This document shows, piece by piece, positions 1-7,106 of a stretch of 38,678 nucleotides of DNA. The notes under the pieces are model-generated. The model saw only the letters and a list, made by a program, of their open reading frames with translations, was not told the origin of the DNA and made no database searches. Numbering within the stretch: the stretch's first letter is position 1; every line of letters begins with the position of its first letter. Source of the DNA: Bacteroidota bacterium. GTDB taxonomy: Bacteria; Bacteroidota; JABWAT01. The stretch is from contig JABWAT010000009.1 of the NCBI GenBank assembly GCA_013360915.1, positions 67,337-106,014 of the forward strand, in the 5' to 3' direction. Both the position numbers and the translations under genes were made by a program.

Positions 1-1
1 A

Positions 2-211
2 AAAACCATCGAAAAAGCCGATGTGGATTCGGTCATCATTGGCACCCCGATTGATCTGCGCAGGGTTTTGAAGATTAAGAAACCATCGGTTCGTGTGACC
101 TACGATCTGGCTGAAATCGGGACCCCCAACCTGACCGAGGTGCTGCATAACCTGTTCCGGCCGAAAAAGGCGGAAAAGAAACCTGCCGGTAAAAAGGCTG
201 CAACTCACTAA
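2..211 (+). CDS. C-terminus of COG2403-type predicted GTPase / cyclic 2,3-diphosphoglycerate synthetase-like protein (5' truncated by window)
   Basis: The open frame enters from the left edge without a stop, so this is the last ~69 codons of a longer gene. The readable segment VIIGTPIDLRRVLKIKKP followed by VRVTYDLAEIGTPNLTEVL matches, from memory of the family, the C-terminal signature of COG2403 GTPases related to archaeal cyclic 2,3-diphosphoglycerate synthetase (GTPIDLRR..KINKPAVRVRYEL). The tail is rich in Lys and Ala (PKKAEKKPAGKKAATH), a basic extension. The stop TAA at 209-211 is followed at once by a strong terminator. The nucleotide-binding part lies outside the window, so activity cannot be judged. 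Confidence 0.7.
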   Translation, partial: KTIEKADVDSVIIGTPIDLRRVLKIKKPSVRVTYDLAEIGTPNLTEVLHNLFRPKKAEKKPAGKKAATH

Positions 212-216
212 AAGAG

Positions 217-240
217 AAAGGGGCGTAAGGCCCCTTTTTT
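217..240 (+). terminator. Rho-independent terminator between convergent genes
   Basis: An 8-bp perfect stem AAAGGGGC (217-224) / GCCCCTTT (230-237) with a 5-nt loop is followed by a T run to 240. It lies 5 nt after the stop of the GTPase gene and reaches the stop of the convergent lipoprotein gene (239). The A-rich left arm would give a T-rich tail on the other strand, so it could work in both directions. Confidence 0.85.
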
Positions 241-622
241 AATAGGATTTTGACCAGGAACGGTCGTACTCGTCGGTCCAGTAAAGCTTTGAATCAAACG
301 TTCCATTCACTTTCTCATCATAAGCTGAGGTCAGCACCACGCTGATGACAATCGATTCGCCAGGCTCAAGCGTTCCTCCTGAACCTCCGCCTGTGGCGAC
401 AATTGTATTGCCGCTTTTAAGTTTGCTACTGATCCCGACATTGTAAGCCGTATAGGTGGTGCTGTAATTATGAATGGTTACCTTTCCTTCATACCAGACG
501 CCATTCCATGAAGGTCCCGATTGATTGGTAACACCCAAGTCGGGGTGCTGTGTGAAAAGCTCACAACCAGTCAGACCAGTCAATAAAAATGCAAGCAGCA
601 GGTTAAGCACGGCACGTGTCAT
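239..622 (-). CDS. Small lipoprotein with Ig-like (FxLYD/CARDB-like) domain
   Basis: A protein of 127 residues starting MTRAVLNLLLAFLLTGLTGC, a lipoprotein signal peptide with lipobox LTGC, so the mature protein is probably anchored by lipidated Cys at the cell surface or periplasm. The rest has one small beta-rich domain with the pattern YTAYNVGISSKLKSGN ... GTLEPGESIVISVVL, which resembles FxLYD/CARDB-type domains where GTLxPGE is the conserved turn. I chose the ATG at 622 instead of the in-frame ATG at 634 because GGAGA lies at the right distance before 622 and the signal peptide then starts directly. Function unknown. It is divergent from the SRPBCC gene and convergent with the upstream GTPase gene. 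Confidence 0.75.
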   Translation of the reverse strand: MTRAVLNLLLAFLLTGLTGCELFTQHPDLGVTNQSGPSWNGVWYEGKVTIHNYSTTYTAYNVGISSKLKSGNTIVATGGGSGGTLEPGESIVISVVLTSAYDEKVNGTFDSKLYWTDEYDRSWSKSY

Positions 623-758
623 CTTTGTCTCCATTGTATTGTTGGGATGAGTCTGTGTACGACTATCATCGGTGGAGAGATTCAGACAACAATTGGATTG
701 TTTTTTATGATGACACTTTCCATTTTAAGTAGAACGCATCTAAATAACAGGTCCACAC

Positions 759-1184
759 ATGGCACTTAACCTGACCAATCCTCTTTCCGTTTCTGTTCTG
801 GTAAACGCACCGCTGCAAACCGCCTGGCACTCGTTTACTGATCCGGACCATATCACTCAATGGAACCAGGCGTCACCCGATTGGCACTGTCCGGCAGCGA
901 CTCAGGATCTTCGCCCGGGCGGTAAGTTTTCATCAACCATGGCTGCCCGTGATGGCAGTGCTTCCTTTGAATTTGAAGGACTCTGGGAAACGGTTGAACC
1001 ATTCTCTTTGCTTGAATACCGGATGACCGATGGACGGGGTGTGACCATCCGTTTTGAGGAAACAACCAGCGGGGTTCTGGTTACAGAAGATTTCGAGGCA
1101 GAAAATGTTTATCCCCGGGAATTCCAGCAGCAGGGCTGGCAGGCTATTCTGGAGTCATTCAGGCAGCACACGGAATCGCTCTGA
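759..1184 (+). CDS. SRPBCC / AHSA1-like START-domain protein
   Basis: A 141-residue single-domain protein of the SRPBCC superfamily, AHSA1 (Activator of Hsp90 ATPase homologue 1-like) type. The family pattern is clear: VLVNAPLQTAWHSFTDPDHITQWNQASPDWHC at the N-terminus, then LRPGGKF (the conserved R-GG-F/W), FEGLWETVEP, and a C-terminal helix GWQAILESFRQHTE. These proteins form a helix-grip fold with a hydrophobic cavity; bacterial members often have unknown ligands. There is no signal peptide, so it is cytoplasmic. No strong ribosome binding site is visible. It is followed by the lipoprotein gene at 1271 in the same direction. Confidence 0.85.
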   Translation: MALNLTNPLSVSVLVNAPLQTAWHSFTDPDHITQWNQASPDWHCPAATQDLRPGGKFSSTMAARDGSASFEFEGLWETVEPFSLLEYRMTDGRGVTIRFEETTSGVLVTEDFEAENVYPREFQQQGWQAILESFRQHTESL

Positions 1185-1270
1185 TTTTTCTTCTGGCGTA
1201 ATCCGGTATTCATTTGTGGCGGAAACAAAAAGACCATATTATCCGTAAATGGGTTTTTTCCGGAGAACTC

Positions 1271-2116
1271 ATGAAACGCATGTCTTTTCTTGCAATAGCT
1301 GGTCTTTTCATCTGGGGATTGGTTTCCTGCCAATCGGTGCACTCTCAGTTTACTGATGGAGTAAAAGCCGAATTCAGGAAACAACCAATGGCACCCGGCC
1401 AGGTACTTACCATAGATGACATTCAACACCTGCCCGTACGGCTTCAGCAGTATCTGGTATTCGCCGGTGCCGTCGGAAAACCAGTCCCGGGTAATTTCAG
1501 ATTGGTGTTCGATGGACGGATGGTCAGGAAGCCAGGGGCAGAACCCATGGATATGCCCGTTGAACAATACAATTTTTTTGATCGGTATGCACGACATTTC
1601 ACCATGGGAAGTTCCATTTTTCTGATTCCCTTTGCTGCTGTTCACCAATATTCAGATGAATCTGCATTATTCCAGGTACGGATTGCCTCACTGTATAATA
1701 CGGTTGACCTGAAAGGGGATACTCTGACACAGGCCGAAACCGTTACCATTCTGAATGATTTGTGTCTGTACAATCCTGCTGCTTTAACCGACCCAAGAAT
1801 CAGGGCTGATGAAACCGATAGTGGGTGGGTGCGTATCCGGCTGAAAAATGGAAAACATGAGGTTTCTGCTGTATTGGACATTTCACAGGCTGGAGTTCTG
1901 AATAACTTTGTCTCCGATGACCGGTATGCACTTGAAGAAAACGGGTCCATGAGAAATGTCCGGTGGAGCACGCCGGTTACCAACTGGAAGGAAGTGGATG
2001 GCCGGCGCGTTCCCGGTTGGGGTGCAGCAGTCTATCACTACCCGGAAGGGGACTTTCAATATGCCGATTTTACTTTCCGGTCTGTTGAATATGATGTGAA
2101 AGGAGTGGTGGAGTGA
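1271..2116 (+). CDS. DUF6544-like lipoprotein
   Basis: I start this 281-residue protein at ATG 1271, preceded by GGAGAAC, instead of an upstream ATG at 1214 that lacks a binding site. The N-terminus MKRMSFLAIAGLFIWGLVSC is a lipoprotein signal with lipobox LVSC. The body resembles DUF6544 as I recall it: LPVRLQQYLVFAGAVGKPVP, the central MPVEQYNFFDR, the repeated 'initiation of helix' segment ILNDLCLYNPAALTD, and a C-terminal part WSTPVTNWKEVDGRRVPGWGAAVYHYPEGDFQYADF that is typical of this family. Function is unknown; such proteins are outer-membrane or periplasmic lipoproteins or membrane proteins. It lies 86 bp after the SRPBCC gene and may share its transcript. Confidence 0.7.
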   Translation: MKRMSFLAIAGLFIWGLVSCQSVHSQFTDGVKAEFRKQPMAPGQVLTIDDIQHLPVRLQQYLVFAGAVGKPVPGNFRLVFDGRMVRKPGAEPMDMPVEQYNFFDRYARHFTMGSSIFLIPFAAVHQYSDESALFQVRIASLYNTVDLKGDTLTQAETVTILNDLCLYNPAALTDPRIRADETDSGWVRIRLKNGKHEVSAVLDISQAGVLNNFVSDDRYALEENGSMRNVRWSTPVTNWKEVDGRRVPGWGAAVYHYPEGDFQYADFTFRSVEYDVKGVVE

Positions 2117-2192
2117 CCGGTCTGGATAGAAAAAAGCCGGTTGCATTTCATGATTCCTAAGACCCTGAAATGACCTTTTAAAAATTCCTCAG

Positions 2193-2678
2193 ATGATCAC
2201 CCTCCGCCCCGCAACACCCGATGATCTCCCCCTTCTTCTGGAATGGGATCAGCAGCCACATGTCATCGATTCCGATCCATCCGATGACTGGGACTGGGAA
2301 ACCGAACTAGTCCGTACACCAGACTGGCGGGAACAACTGATGGCCGAATGGAATGGCCGGCCGGTTGGTTTTATTCAAATCATCGATCCCGATCGTGAAG
2401 TAACCCGCTATTGGGGGGAAACCGGTCCTGGTTTCCGTGCCATTGATATCTGGATCGGATGGCCGGAGGATTTGGGGAAAGGGTACGGATCCATGATGAT
2501 GAAACAGGCCATTGCGCGCTGTTTTTCCGATCCGCTGGTTCATACCATACTGATCGATCCGCTACTGTCGAATATCCGCGCACAAAACTTTTACAGGCGA
2601 CTTGGATTTATACCGGTCGGTGAACGTCGGTTTAATGAAGATGACTGTCTGGTCATGGAGTTGAAGCGATCTTCCTGA
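2193..2678 (+). CDS. GNAT N-acetyltransferase, AAC(6')-like (Acetyltransf_8 type)
   Basis: A 161-residue acetyl-CoA-dependent N-acetyltransferase. The motif A pyrophosphate loop is LGKGYGS (residues 94-100), followed by the family helix, and the C-terminus has the usual NIRAQNFYRRLGFIPVGERR motif B. The segment FRAIDIWIGWPEDLGKGYG is typical of the branch that contains aminoglycoside 6'-N-acetyltransferases and RimJ/RimL-like proteins. The substrate cannot be told from sequence; resistance to aminoglycosides is only a possibility, since most environmental members act on unknown amines. It is a cytoplasmic, stand-alone gene. Confidence 0.8.
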   Translation: MITLRPATPDDLPLLLEWDQQPHVIDSDPSDDWDWETELVRTPDWREQLMAEWNGRPVGFIQIIDPDREVTRYWGETGPGFRAIDIWIGWPEDLGKGYGSMMMKQAIARCFSDPLVHTILIDPLLSNIRAQNFYRRLGFIPVGERRFNEDDCLVMELKRSS

Positions 2679-2842
2679 TTGTCGCAGATTTTCACCCGGT
2701 AAAAGGACACACGTTCATAATCGTTTAAACCCGGCCTCCTTTCTGTGCAATCGGATGGAAATAATCCCGGACCATGCCCATATTTAAAACCGACAATCGC
2801 AGTCACAATCATTTTTCCTTTCAACTAGTTCAGAGGTCTTTC

Positions 2843-5068
2843 ATGAACCGCTGGTTTATGGTCACGTTGCTGATTTTTGTACCACTCACTTGCTGGACAC
2901 AATCCAGGCCCATCAGCCAGAAAGTGGATTCAGTCCTTTCCCTCATGACACTGGAAGAAAAAATCGGACAGTTGAATCAGTACAACGATGACCAGTCTGC
3001 CACCGGGCCGGTCACCCTCGATCCCGACAAGGAAGGACAGGTCAGACGGGGTGAGGTTGGATCCATGCTCAATGCAGTCGGTACATTCCGCACCCGCAAG
3101 TGGCAGGAAATTGCCATGCAATCCCGGTTAAAAATTCCTCTGATCTTTGGCCAGGATGTTGTTCACGGCTACAAAACCACCTTTCCTGTTCCGCTTGCAG
3201 AGTCGTGTTCATGGGACCTTGATGCCATGGAAAGGGCGGCACGGATTGCGGCAATTGAAGCCAGTTCTGCAGGAATACACTGGACGTTTGCTCCCATGGT
3301 GGATATCAGCCGGGATCCAAGGTGGGGTCGGGTGATGGAAGGAGCCGGGGAGGATCCGGTTTTAGGAGCGAAAATTGCAGCGGCGAGAGTCAGGGGTTTT
3401 CAGGGAAACGGATATGGCTCGACCGACGCGGTTTTGGCTTGCGTGAAACACCTGGCAGCCTACGGAGCAGCCATTGGAGGGCGTGATTACAACTCGGTGG
3501 ATATGAGTGAACGGATGTTGCGCGAGGTGTATCTGCCCCCTTACAAAGCGGCGGTAAAGGCGGGCGCTGCCACTGTAATGACCTCGTTCAATGACATCAA
3601 CGGTATTCCGGCCACCATGAACCGGTTTTTATTTCAGACGGTGCTCCGTGATGAATGGGGATTTACCGGATTTGTGGTGAGCGATTGGGGCGCGGTGGGT
3701 GAAATGATTAACCACGGGACGGTGGCCAATGAATATGAAGCAGCCCGGGCCGCCATCCTGGCCGGTACCGATATGGATATGGAAAGCCGCAATTATAAGA
3801 ACAACCTCGCCGCACTGGTAAAAAAGGGTGAAGTCCCCGTTTCTGTCATTGATGAATCAGTCCGGCGTATCCTGAGGAAAAAGTTTGAATTGGGGCTGTT
3901 TGAGGATCCTTACAGGTTCAGCAATCCGGATCGGGAAAAGCAGGCATTGAACAATCCGGCACATGTGGAAGCAGCCCGGGACATGGCCCGGAAAAGTATC
4001 GTGTTGCTTAAAAACGATAAGGAAACCCTTCCCATCACTCCGAAAGTGAAAACCATCGCCGTCATCGGTCCGCTGGTGAAGGCGGTGAAACAGAACAAAG
4101 GGTTTTGGGATGTGGAAGTTCCGGGAGTGGATTCAAACTTTATTGTGACTCAATGGGAAGGGCTCCTTGACCGGGCGGGAAATGAAACAAAACTGATGTA
4201 TGCCCGCGGGTGCAACATAGAGGGAAGTGATCGGTCAGGATTTGCCGAAGCCGTTGAACAAGCCGGGAAAGCAGACCTGGTCCTTCTCAGTATCGGTGAA
4301 AGACGGGACCTGTCAGGTGAAGCAAAAAGCCGCAGCGATATCCGCATTCCCGGTGTTCAGACCGACCTGTTTCTCGAATTGGTCAAAACCGGGAAACCGG
4401 TGGTGGTGTTAATCAATGCCGGCCGCCCATTGGTCTTTCCGGAGATTCAGCAGAAAGCCTCTGCCATTTTATATACCTGGTGGCTGGGGTCGGAAGCAGG
4501 AAATGCGATCGCGGATGTGCTTTTTGGGGACGACAATCCATCTGGTAAACTGACCATGACCTTTCCCCGGAGTGTGGGACAGATTCCCATGTATCACGCC
4601 TATCTGAATACAGGCCGGCCGGCTACCAATGATCAGGACCGGTTTTACCGCAGTGCCTACCTGGATGAATCCATCTATCCGGCCTATGAATTCGGTTATG
4701 GCCTCAGTTACACTTCCTTCACTTACTCCGATCTGAAGCTCAGCAAATCCATGATGACTCCGAATGATTCGATTCTGGTTTCCATGAAAGTGACCAACAC
4801 AGGCAAACGGGATGGGGAAGAGGTGGTGCAATTATACATCAGGGATCGGGTTGCTTCGGTCTCCCGACCTGTTAAGGAGTTAAAGGATTTCAGGAAGGTA
4901 TTCTTCAGGGCCGGCGAATCGAAAACGGTTGAATTCCGGATTTCCATTGACCATCTCTCCTTTTACAATTCATCGCTGAAGTGGGTGGCTGAACCGGGAC
5001 TATTCGATATCATGATTGGAAGTTCCTCTGCAGATATCCGCCTTCGGGGCGTGTTGGAATTGAACTGA
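2843..5068 (+). CDS. bglX: Exported GH3 beta-glucosidase
   Basis: A periplasmic glycoside hydrolase family 3 enzyme that removes terminal beta-linked glucose from oligosaccharides. The start at 2843 has AGAGG six bases before it and gives the signal peptide MNRWFMVTLLIFVPLTCWTQ; the longer in-frame start at 2774 would add a non-signal leader. Visible parts: (alpha/beta)8 barrel with the KH pair K202-H203, the nucleophile Asp281 in VVSDWGAV, the alpha/beta sandwich domain with likely acid/base Glu493 in LSGEAKSRSD, and a C-terminal fibronectin-III-like domain (from about residue 630, VSMKVTNTGKRDGEEVVQLYI). Length 741 is near E. coli BglX (765). It stands alone, with no SusC/SusD pair next to it. 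Confidence 0.93.
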   Translation: MNRWFMVTLLIFVPLTCWTQSRPISQKVDSVLSLMTLEEKIGQLNQYNDDQSATGPVTLDPDKEGQVRRGEVGSMLNAVGTFRTRKWQEIAMQSRLKIPLIFGQDVVHGYKTTFPVPLAESCSWDLDAMERAARIAAIEASSAGIHWTFAPMVDISRDPRWGRVMEGAGEDPVLGAKIAAARVRGFQGNGYGSTDAVLACVKHLAAYGAAIGGRDYNSVDMSERMLREVYLPPYKAAVKAGAATVMTSFNDINGIPATMNRFLFQTVLRDEWGFTGFVVSDWGAVGEMINHGTVANEYEAARAAILAGTDMDMESRNYKNNLAALVKKGEVPVSVIDESVRRILRKKFELGLFEDPYRFSNPDREKQALNNPAHVEAARDMARKSIVLLKNDKETLPITPKVKTIAVIGPLVKAVKQNKGFWDVEVPGVDSNFIVTQWEGLLDRAGNETKLMYARGCNIEGSDRSGFAEAVEQAGKADLVLLSIGERRDLSGEAKSRSDIRIPGVQTDLFLELVKTGKPVVVLINAGRPLVFPEIQQKASAILYTWWLGSEAGNAIADVLFGDDNPSGKLTMTFPRSVGQIPMYHAYLNTGRPATNDQDRFYRSAYLDESIYPAYEFGYGLSYTSFTYSDLKLSKSMMTPNDSILVSMKVTNTGKRDGEEVVQLYIRDRVASVSRPVKELKDFRKVFFRAGESKTVEFRISIDHLSFYNSSLKWVAEPGLFDIMIGSSSADIRLRGVLELN

Positions 5069-5146
5069 ACCGATACGGACAGTCCTTCCGGTAACGGGTT
5101 GCCTCTCTGTCCGGCGAAGGGCCTGTTGCTGTTGGGGGATGATTTT

Positions 5147-5192
5147 TATATAATTTCGCAAATTGCGAAACGCATAGTGCGTAACGCATACT
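5147..5192 (+). repeat. Short dispersed repeat, left copy flanking the ATPase gene
   Basis: The stretch holds CGCAAATTGCGAAACGCA then TAGTGCGTAACGCA. A similar sequence is at 6355-6400, after the ATPase gene, in the same orientation. Words GCGAAACGCA and AGTGCG are identical in both. The words themselves are partly self-complementary (CGCAA/TTGCG). Confidence 0.6.
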
Positions 5193-5214
5193 GTGAAGAT
5201 CAGGGGAAATGATC

Positions 5215-6324
5215 ATGAATCCATTTTTGCTGAAAGGGTATCGGGGTCCCGACTATTTCTGTGATCGGGAAACCGAAACGGAAACCATCTGCATGTCGTT
5301 GAGGAATGGGGTGGATGTAACGCTCTATGCCTATAGACGGTTGGGAAAATCGGCCTTGATCCGGCATGTGTTTCATCATCTTGAGGATGAGTTCTACTGC
5401 ATTTTCACCGATCTGTGGGGAACCAAATCCATGCAGGATTTCTGTGCAGAGCTGGGGAATGCGGTTTTAAGAAGTCAGGCGTTTTCGGAACGCGGATTTG
5501 CCAACCGGCTGAAGGAATTTATTCAGGCGATCGGATTGTCGGTGTCGGTGGGTCCCGATGGAATGCCAGGTGTGGAAATGAGCCTGCTGTCTCCCGATCG
5601 GTCTTTCCGCAGTCTGGAAGAAACCTTGCGGTTTATCAGTTCGCTGGATAAGCCGGTCGTTCTGGCCTTTGATGAATTCCAGGATGTGAGAAAATACCGG
5701 GATGGCGCATCCATGGAGGTGAAACTGCGGACGCTGAGCCAGCAATTTACCAACATCCGGTTCATATACGCGGGCAGTGAAAAATATCTGATGTCGGATA
5801 TTTTCAATGATTATGCCTCGCCGTTTTTCCAATCCACGCGGATGCTGAGTCTGAAACCGGTGCAGGCCGATCTGTACGCCGCATTTATACTGAAACATTT
5901 CGAAAAGGGTGGCATCCGTATTCATCCGGAGGTGATCAGGCATATTTTGGAAATGACCCATCAGCATACCTATTACGTTCAGGCTATTTGTAATGCGCTT
6001 TACAGCCAGAAGCAGGATGTGGGGTCGGTTGCGGAATTCGGCCGGTTTTTCATCCCCTTTCTGGAGGAAAAACGGGTCTTCTATGAGGAACTACCTGCCC
6101 GGTTGTCTCACAATCAATTTAAAGTGCTTGTGGCCATAGCGCGTATCGGTGTTGTGGATCAACCCTTTTCGCATCATTTTCTGAAAGTGAGTGGCATCAT
6201 CGGTTCCAGTTCGATGAAACGCACGTTTAACACGTTGCTTTCCCAGCAATTGATCATTGAAGACACCGATGGTTACCGGTTGTATGATGTGTTTCTGGAA
6301 CAATACCTGCGTGTGGGAAGGTAA
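5215..6324 (+). CDS. AAA/STAND-like ATP-binding protein (COG1672 type)
   Basis: A 369-residue predicted ATPase of the family seen in many Bacteroidota, starting NPFLLKGYRGPDYFCDRE. The Walker A site is YRRLGKSAL (residues 40-48; the family loop has RR in place of the first Gly), and the Walker B strand is VVLAFDEFQDV (about residues 149-159). The C-terminal third looks like winged-helix DNA-binding repeats, and QHTYYVQAICNALYSQ is the typical end of the ATPase lid. I chose ATG 5215 over 5209 because AGGGG is then eight bases away. No membrane segment. The role is unknown; related proteins are proposed NTP-dependent regulators. Short direct repeats flank it, which could mean it moved as a cassette. 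Confidence 0.85.
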   Translation: MNPFLLKGYRGPDYFCDRETETETICMSLRNGVDVTLYAYRRLGKSALIRHVFHHLEDEFYCIFTDLWGTKSMQDFCAELGNAVLRSQAFSERGFANRLKEFIQAIGLSVSVGPDGMPGVEMSLLSPDRSFRSLEETLRFISSLDKPVVLAFDEFQDVRKYRDGASMEVKLRTLSQQFTNIRFIYAGSEKYLMSDIFNDYASPFFQSTRMLSLKPVQADLYAAFILKHFEKGGIRIHPEVIRHILEMTHQHTYYVQAICNALYSQKQDVGSVAEFGRFFIPFLEEKRVFYEELPARLSHNQFKVLVAIARIGVVDQPFSHHFLKVSGIIGSSSMKRTFNTLLSQQLIIEDTDGYRLYDVFLEQYLRVGR

Positions 6325-6354
6325 GAAATTGGTCCTCTGGCAAAGGGGTTTTGG

Positions 6355-6400
6355 AATGTAAAATTGCGCAATATGCGAAACGCAAAGTGCGCAATGGATG
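6355..6400 (+). repeat. Short dispersed repeat, right copy flanking the ATPase gene
   Basis: Contains ATTGCGCAATATGCGAAACG then CAAAGTGCGCAAT. It matches the copy at 5147-5192 in word order and orientation, with several substitutions. Confidence 0.6.
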
Positions 6401-6474
6401 CGGGAGTGGGATAAGTTCACTTGCTTTGGTTGAAAAAATTGAGTTGTTTAATCATCATTAAAGGATACAAAACT

Positions 6475-6915
6475 ATGAGATGCTTATTTCTGTTGGTTGG
6501 ACTGCTGGTTTCCGGAACCGTGGTTGCACAAACCGACACTCTGAAATCCGCTCAGTTGAAAGAACAGGTCCGGCAGAGGGAGATTGCATTCGCTCAAACC
6601 ATGGCCGACCGTAAACCCGACCTCTTCATGTCCTTTGTGTCTGAGGAGGCGGTTTTTCTGAACGATGGAGATCCCCTGGTGGGAAAGGAAGCCATCGCAG
6701 CCCATTGGATGCGGTACTTTGAAGGTGAAAAGGCGCCGTTTTCATGGAAACCTGATCAGGTGGAGGTTTCCGGGTCGGGGACACTCGGACAGACCACCGG
6801 TCCGGTTTATTCACCTGAAGGGAAACTCATCCTCCGGTTTTATTCGACCTGGAAGCTGGAACCGGATGGCGTCTGGCGGATCGTGTTTGATAACGGATAC
6901 ATGGTTTGTGAATAA
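6475..6915 (+). CDS. Exported NTF2-like (SnoaL / DUF4440) protein
   Basis: A 146-residue protein with signal peptide MRCLFLLVGLLVSGTVVAQ. The start at 6475 has AAGGA nine bases before it; the upstream ATG-like start at 6421 would bury the signal peptide. The mature part has the DUF4440/SnoaL pattern: an N-terminal helix (REIAFAQTMADRKPDLFMSFVSEEAVFLND), GKEAIAAHWMRYFEG, and strands ending in LRFYSTWKLEPDGVWRIVFDNGY, where W..IVFDNG is the characteristic last strand. Members of this fold are either small enzymes or ligand-binding proteins; nothing here shows which. Stand-alone. Confidence 0.85.
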   Translation: MRCLFLLVGLLVSGTVVAQTDTLKSAQLKEQVRQREIAFAQTMADRKPDLFMSFVSEEAVFLNDGDPLVGKEAIAAHWMRYFEGEKAPFSWKPDQVEVSGSGTLGQTTGPVYSPEGKLILRFYSTWKLEPDGVWRIVFDNGYMVCE

Positions 6916-6942
6916 CGACTGGCTGAGGAAGACCCGGTTCAT

Positions 6943-7098
6943 ACGTTTTAACGCGGAAAACGCAAAGAATATGGACGCAAAGGCGCGAAGCCGCAAAGAT
7001 TTTTTGATTTTCAATACATAAACCTCTGCGGTCTTTGCTATTCTCTGCTGCCTTTGCGGTTAAATTCCTTCACCTCAGAGAGCACAAAGGCGTTTTGC
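6943..7098 (+). repeat. Dispersed intergenic repeat, CGCAAAG family (copy 1)
   Basis: Begins TTTTAACGCGGAAAACGCAA and contains GACGCAAAGGCGCGAAGCCG, then CTCTGCGGTCTTTGCTATTC and CTCTGCTGCCTTTGCGGTTAA. It fills the space between the convergent NTF2-like and TonB receptor genes. The same words in the same order recur in five other gaps of this window. Confidence 0.8.
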
Positions 7099-7106
7099 GT
7101 TCCGGT

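Noticed and set aside
1109-1648. A 179-codon minus-strand open frame across the SRPBCC and DUF6544-like genes
   Set aside because: It is antisense to two genes with clear family signatures; its own product has no signature.
5076-5113. Inverted repeat CGGACAG / CTGTCCG after bglX, possible terminator
   Set aside because: The loop is 24 nt and no T run follows.
5467-5967. A 166-codon antisense open frame in the ATPase gene
   Set aside because: The ATPase frame carries Walker A and B; the antisense one has no binding site or domain.
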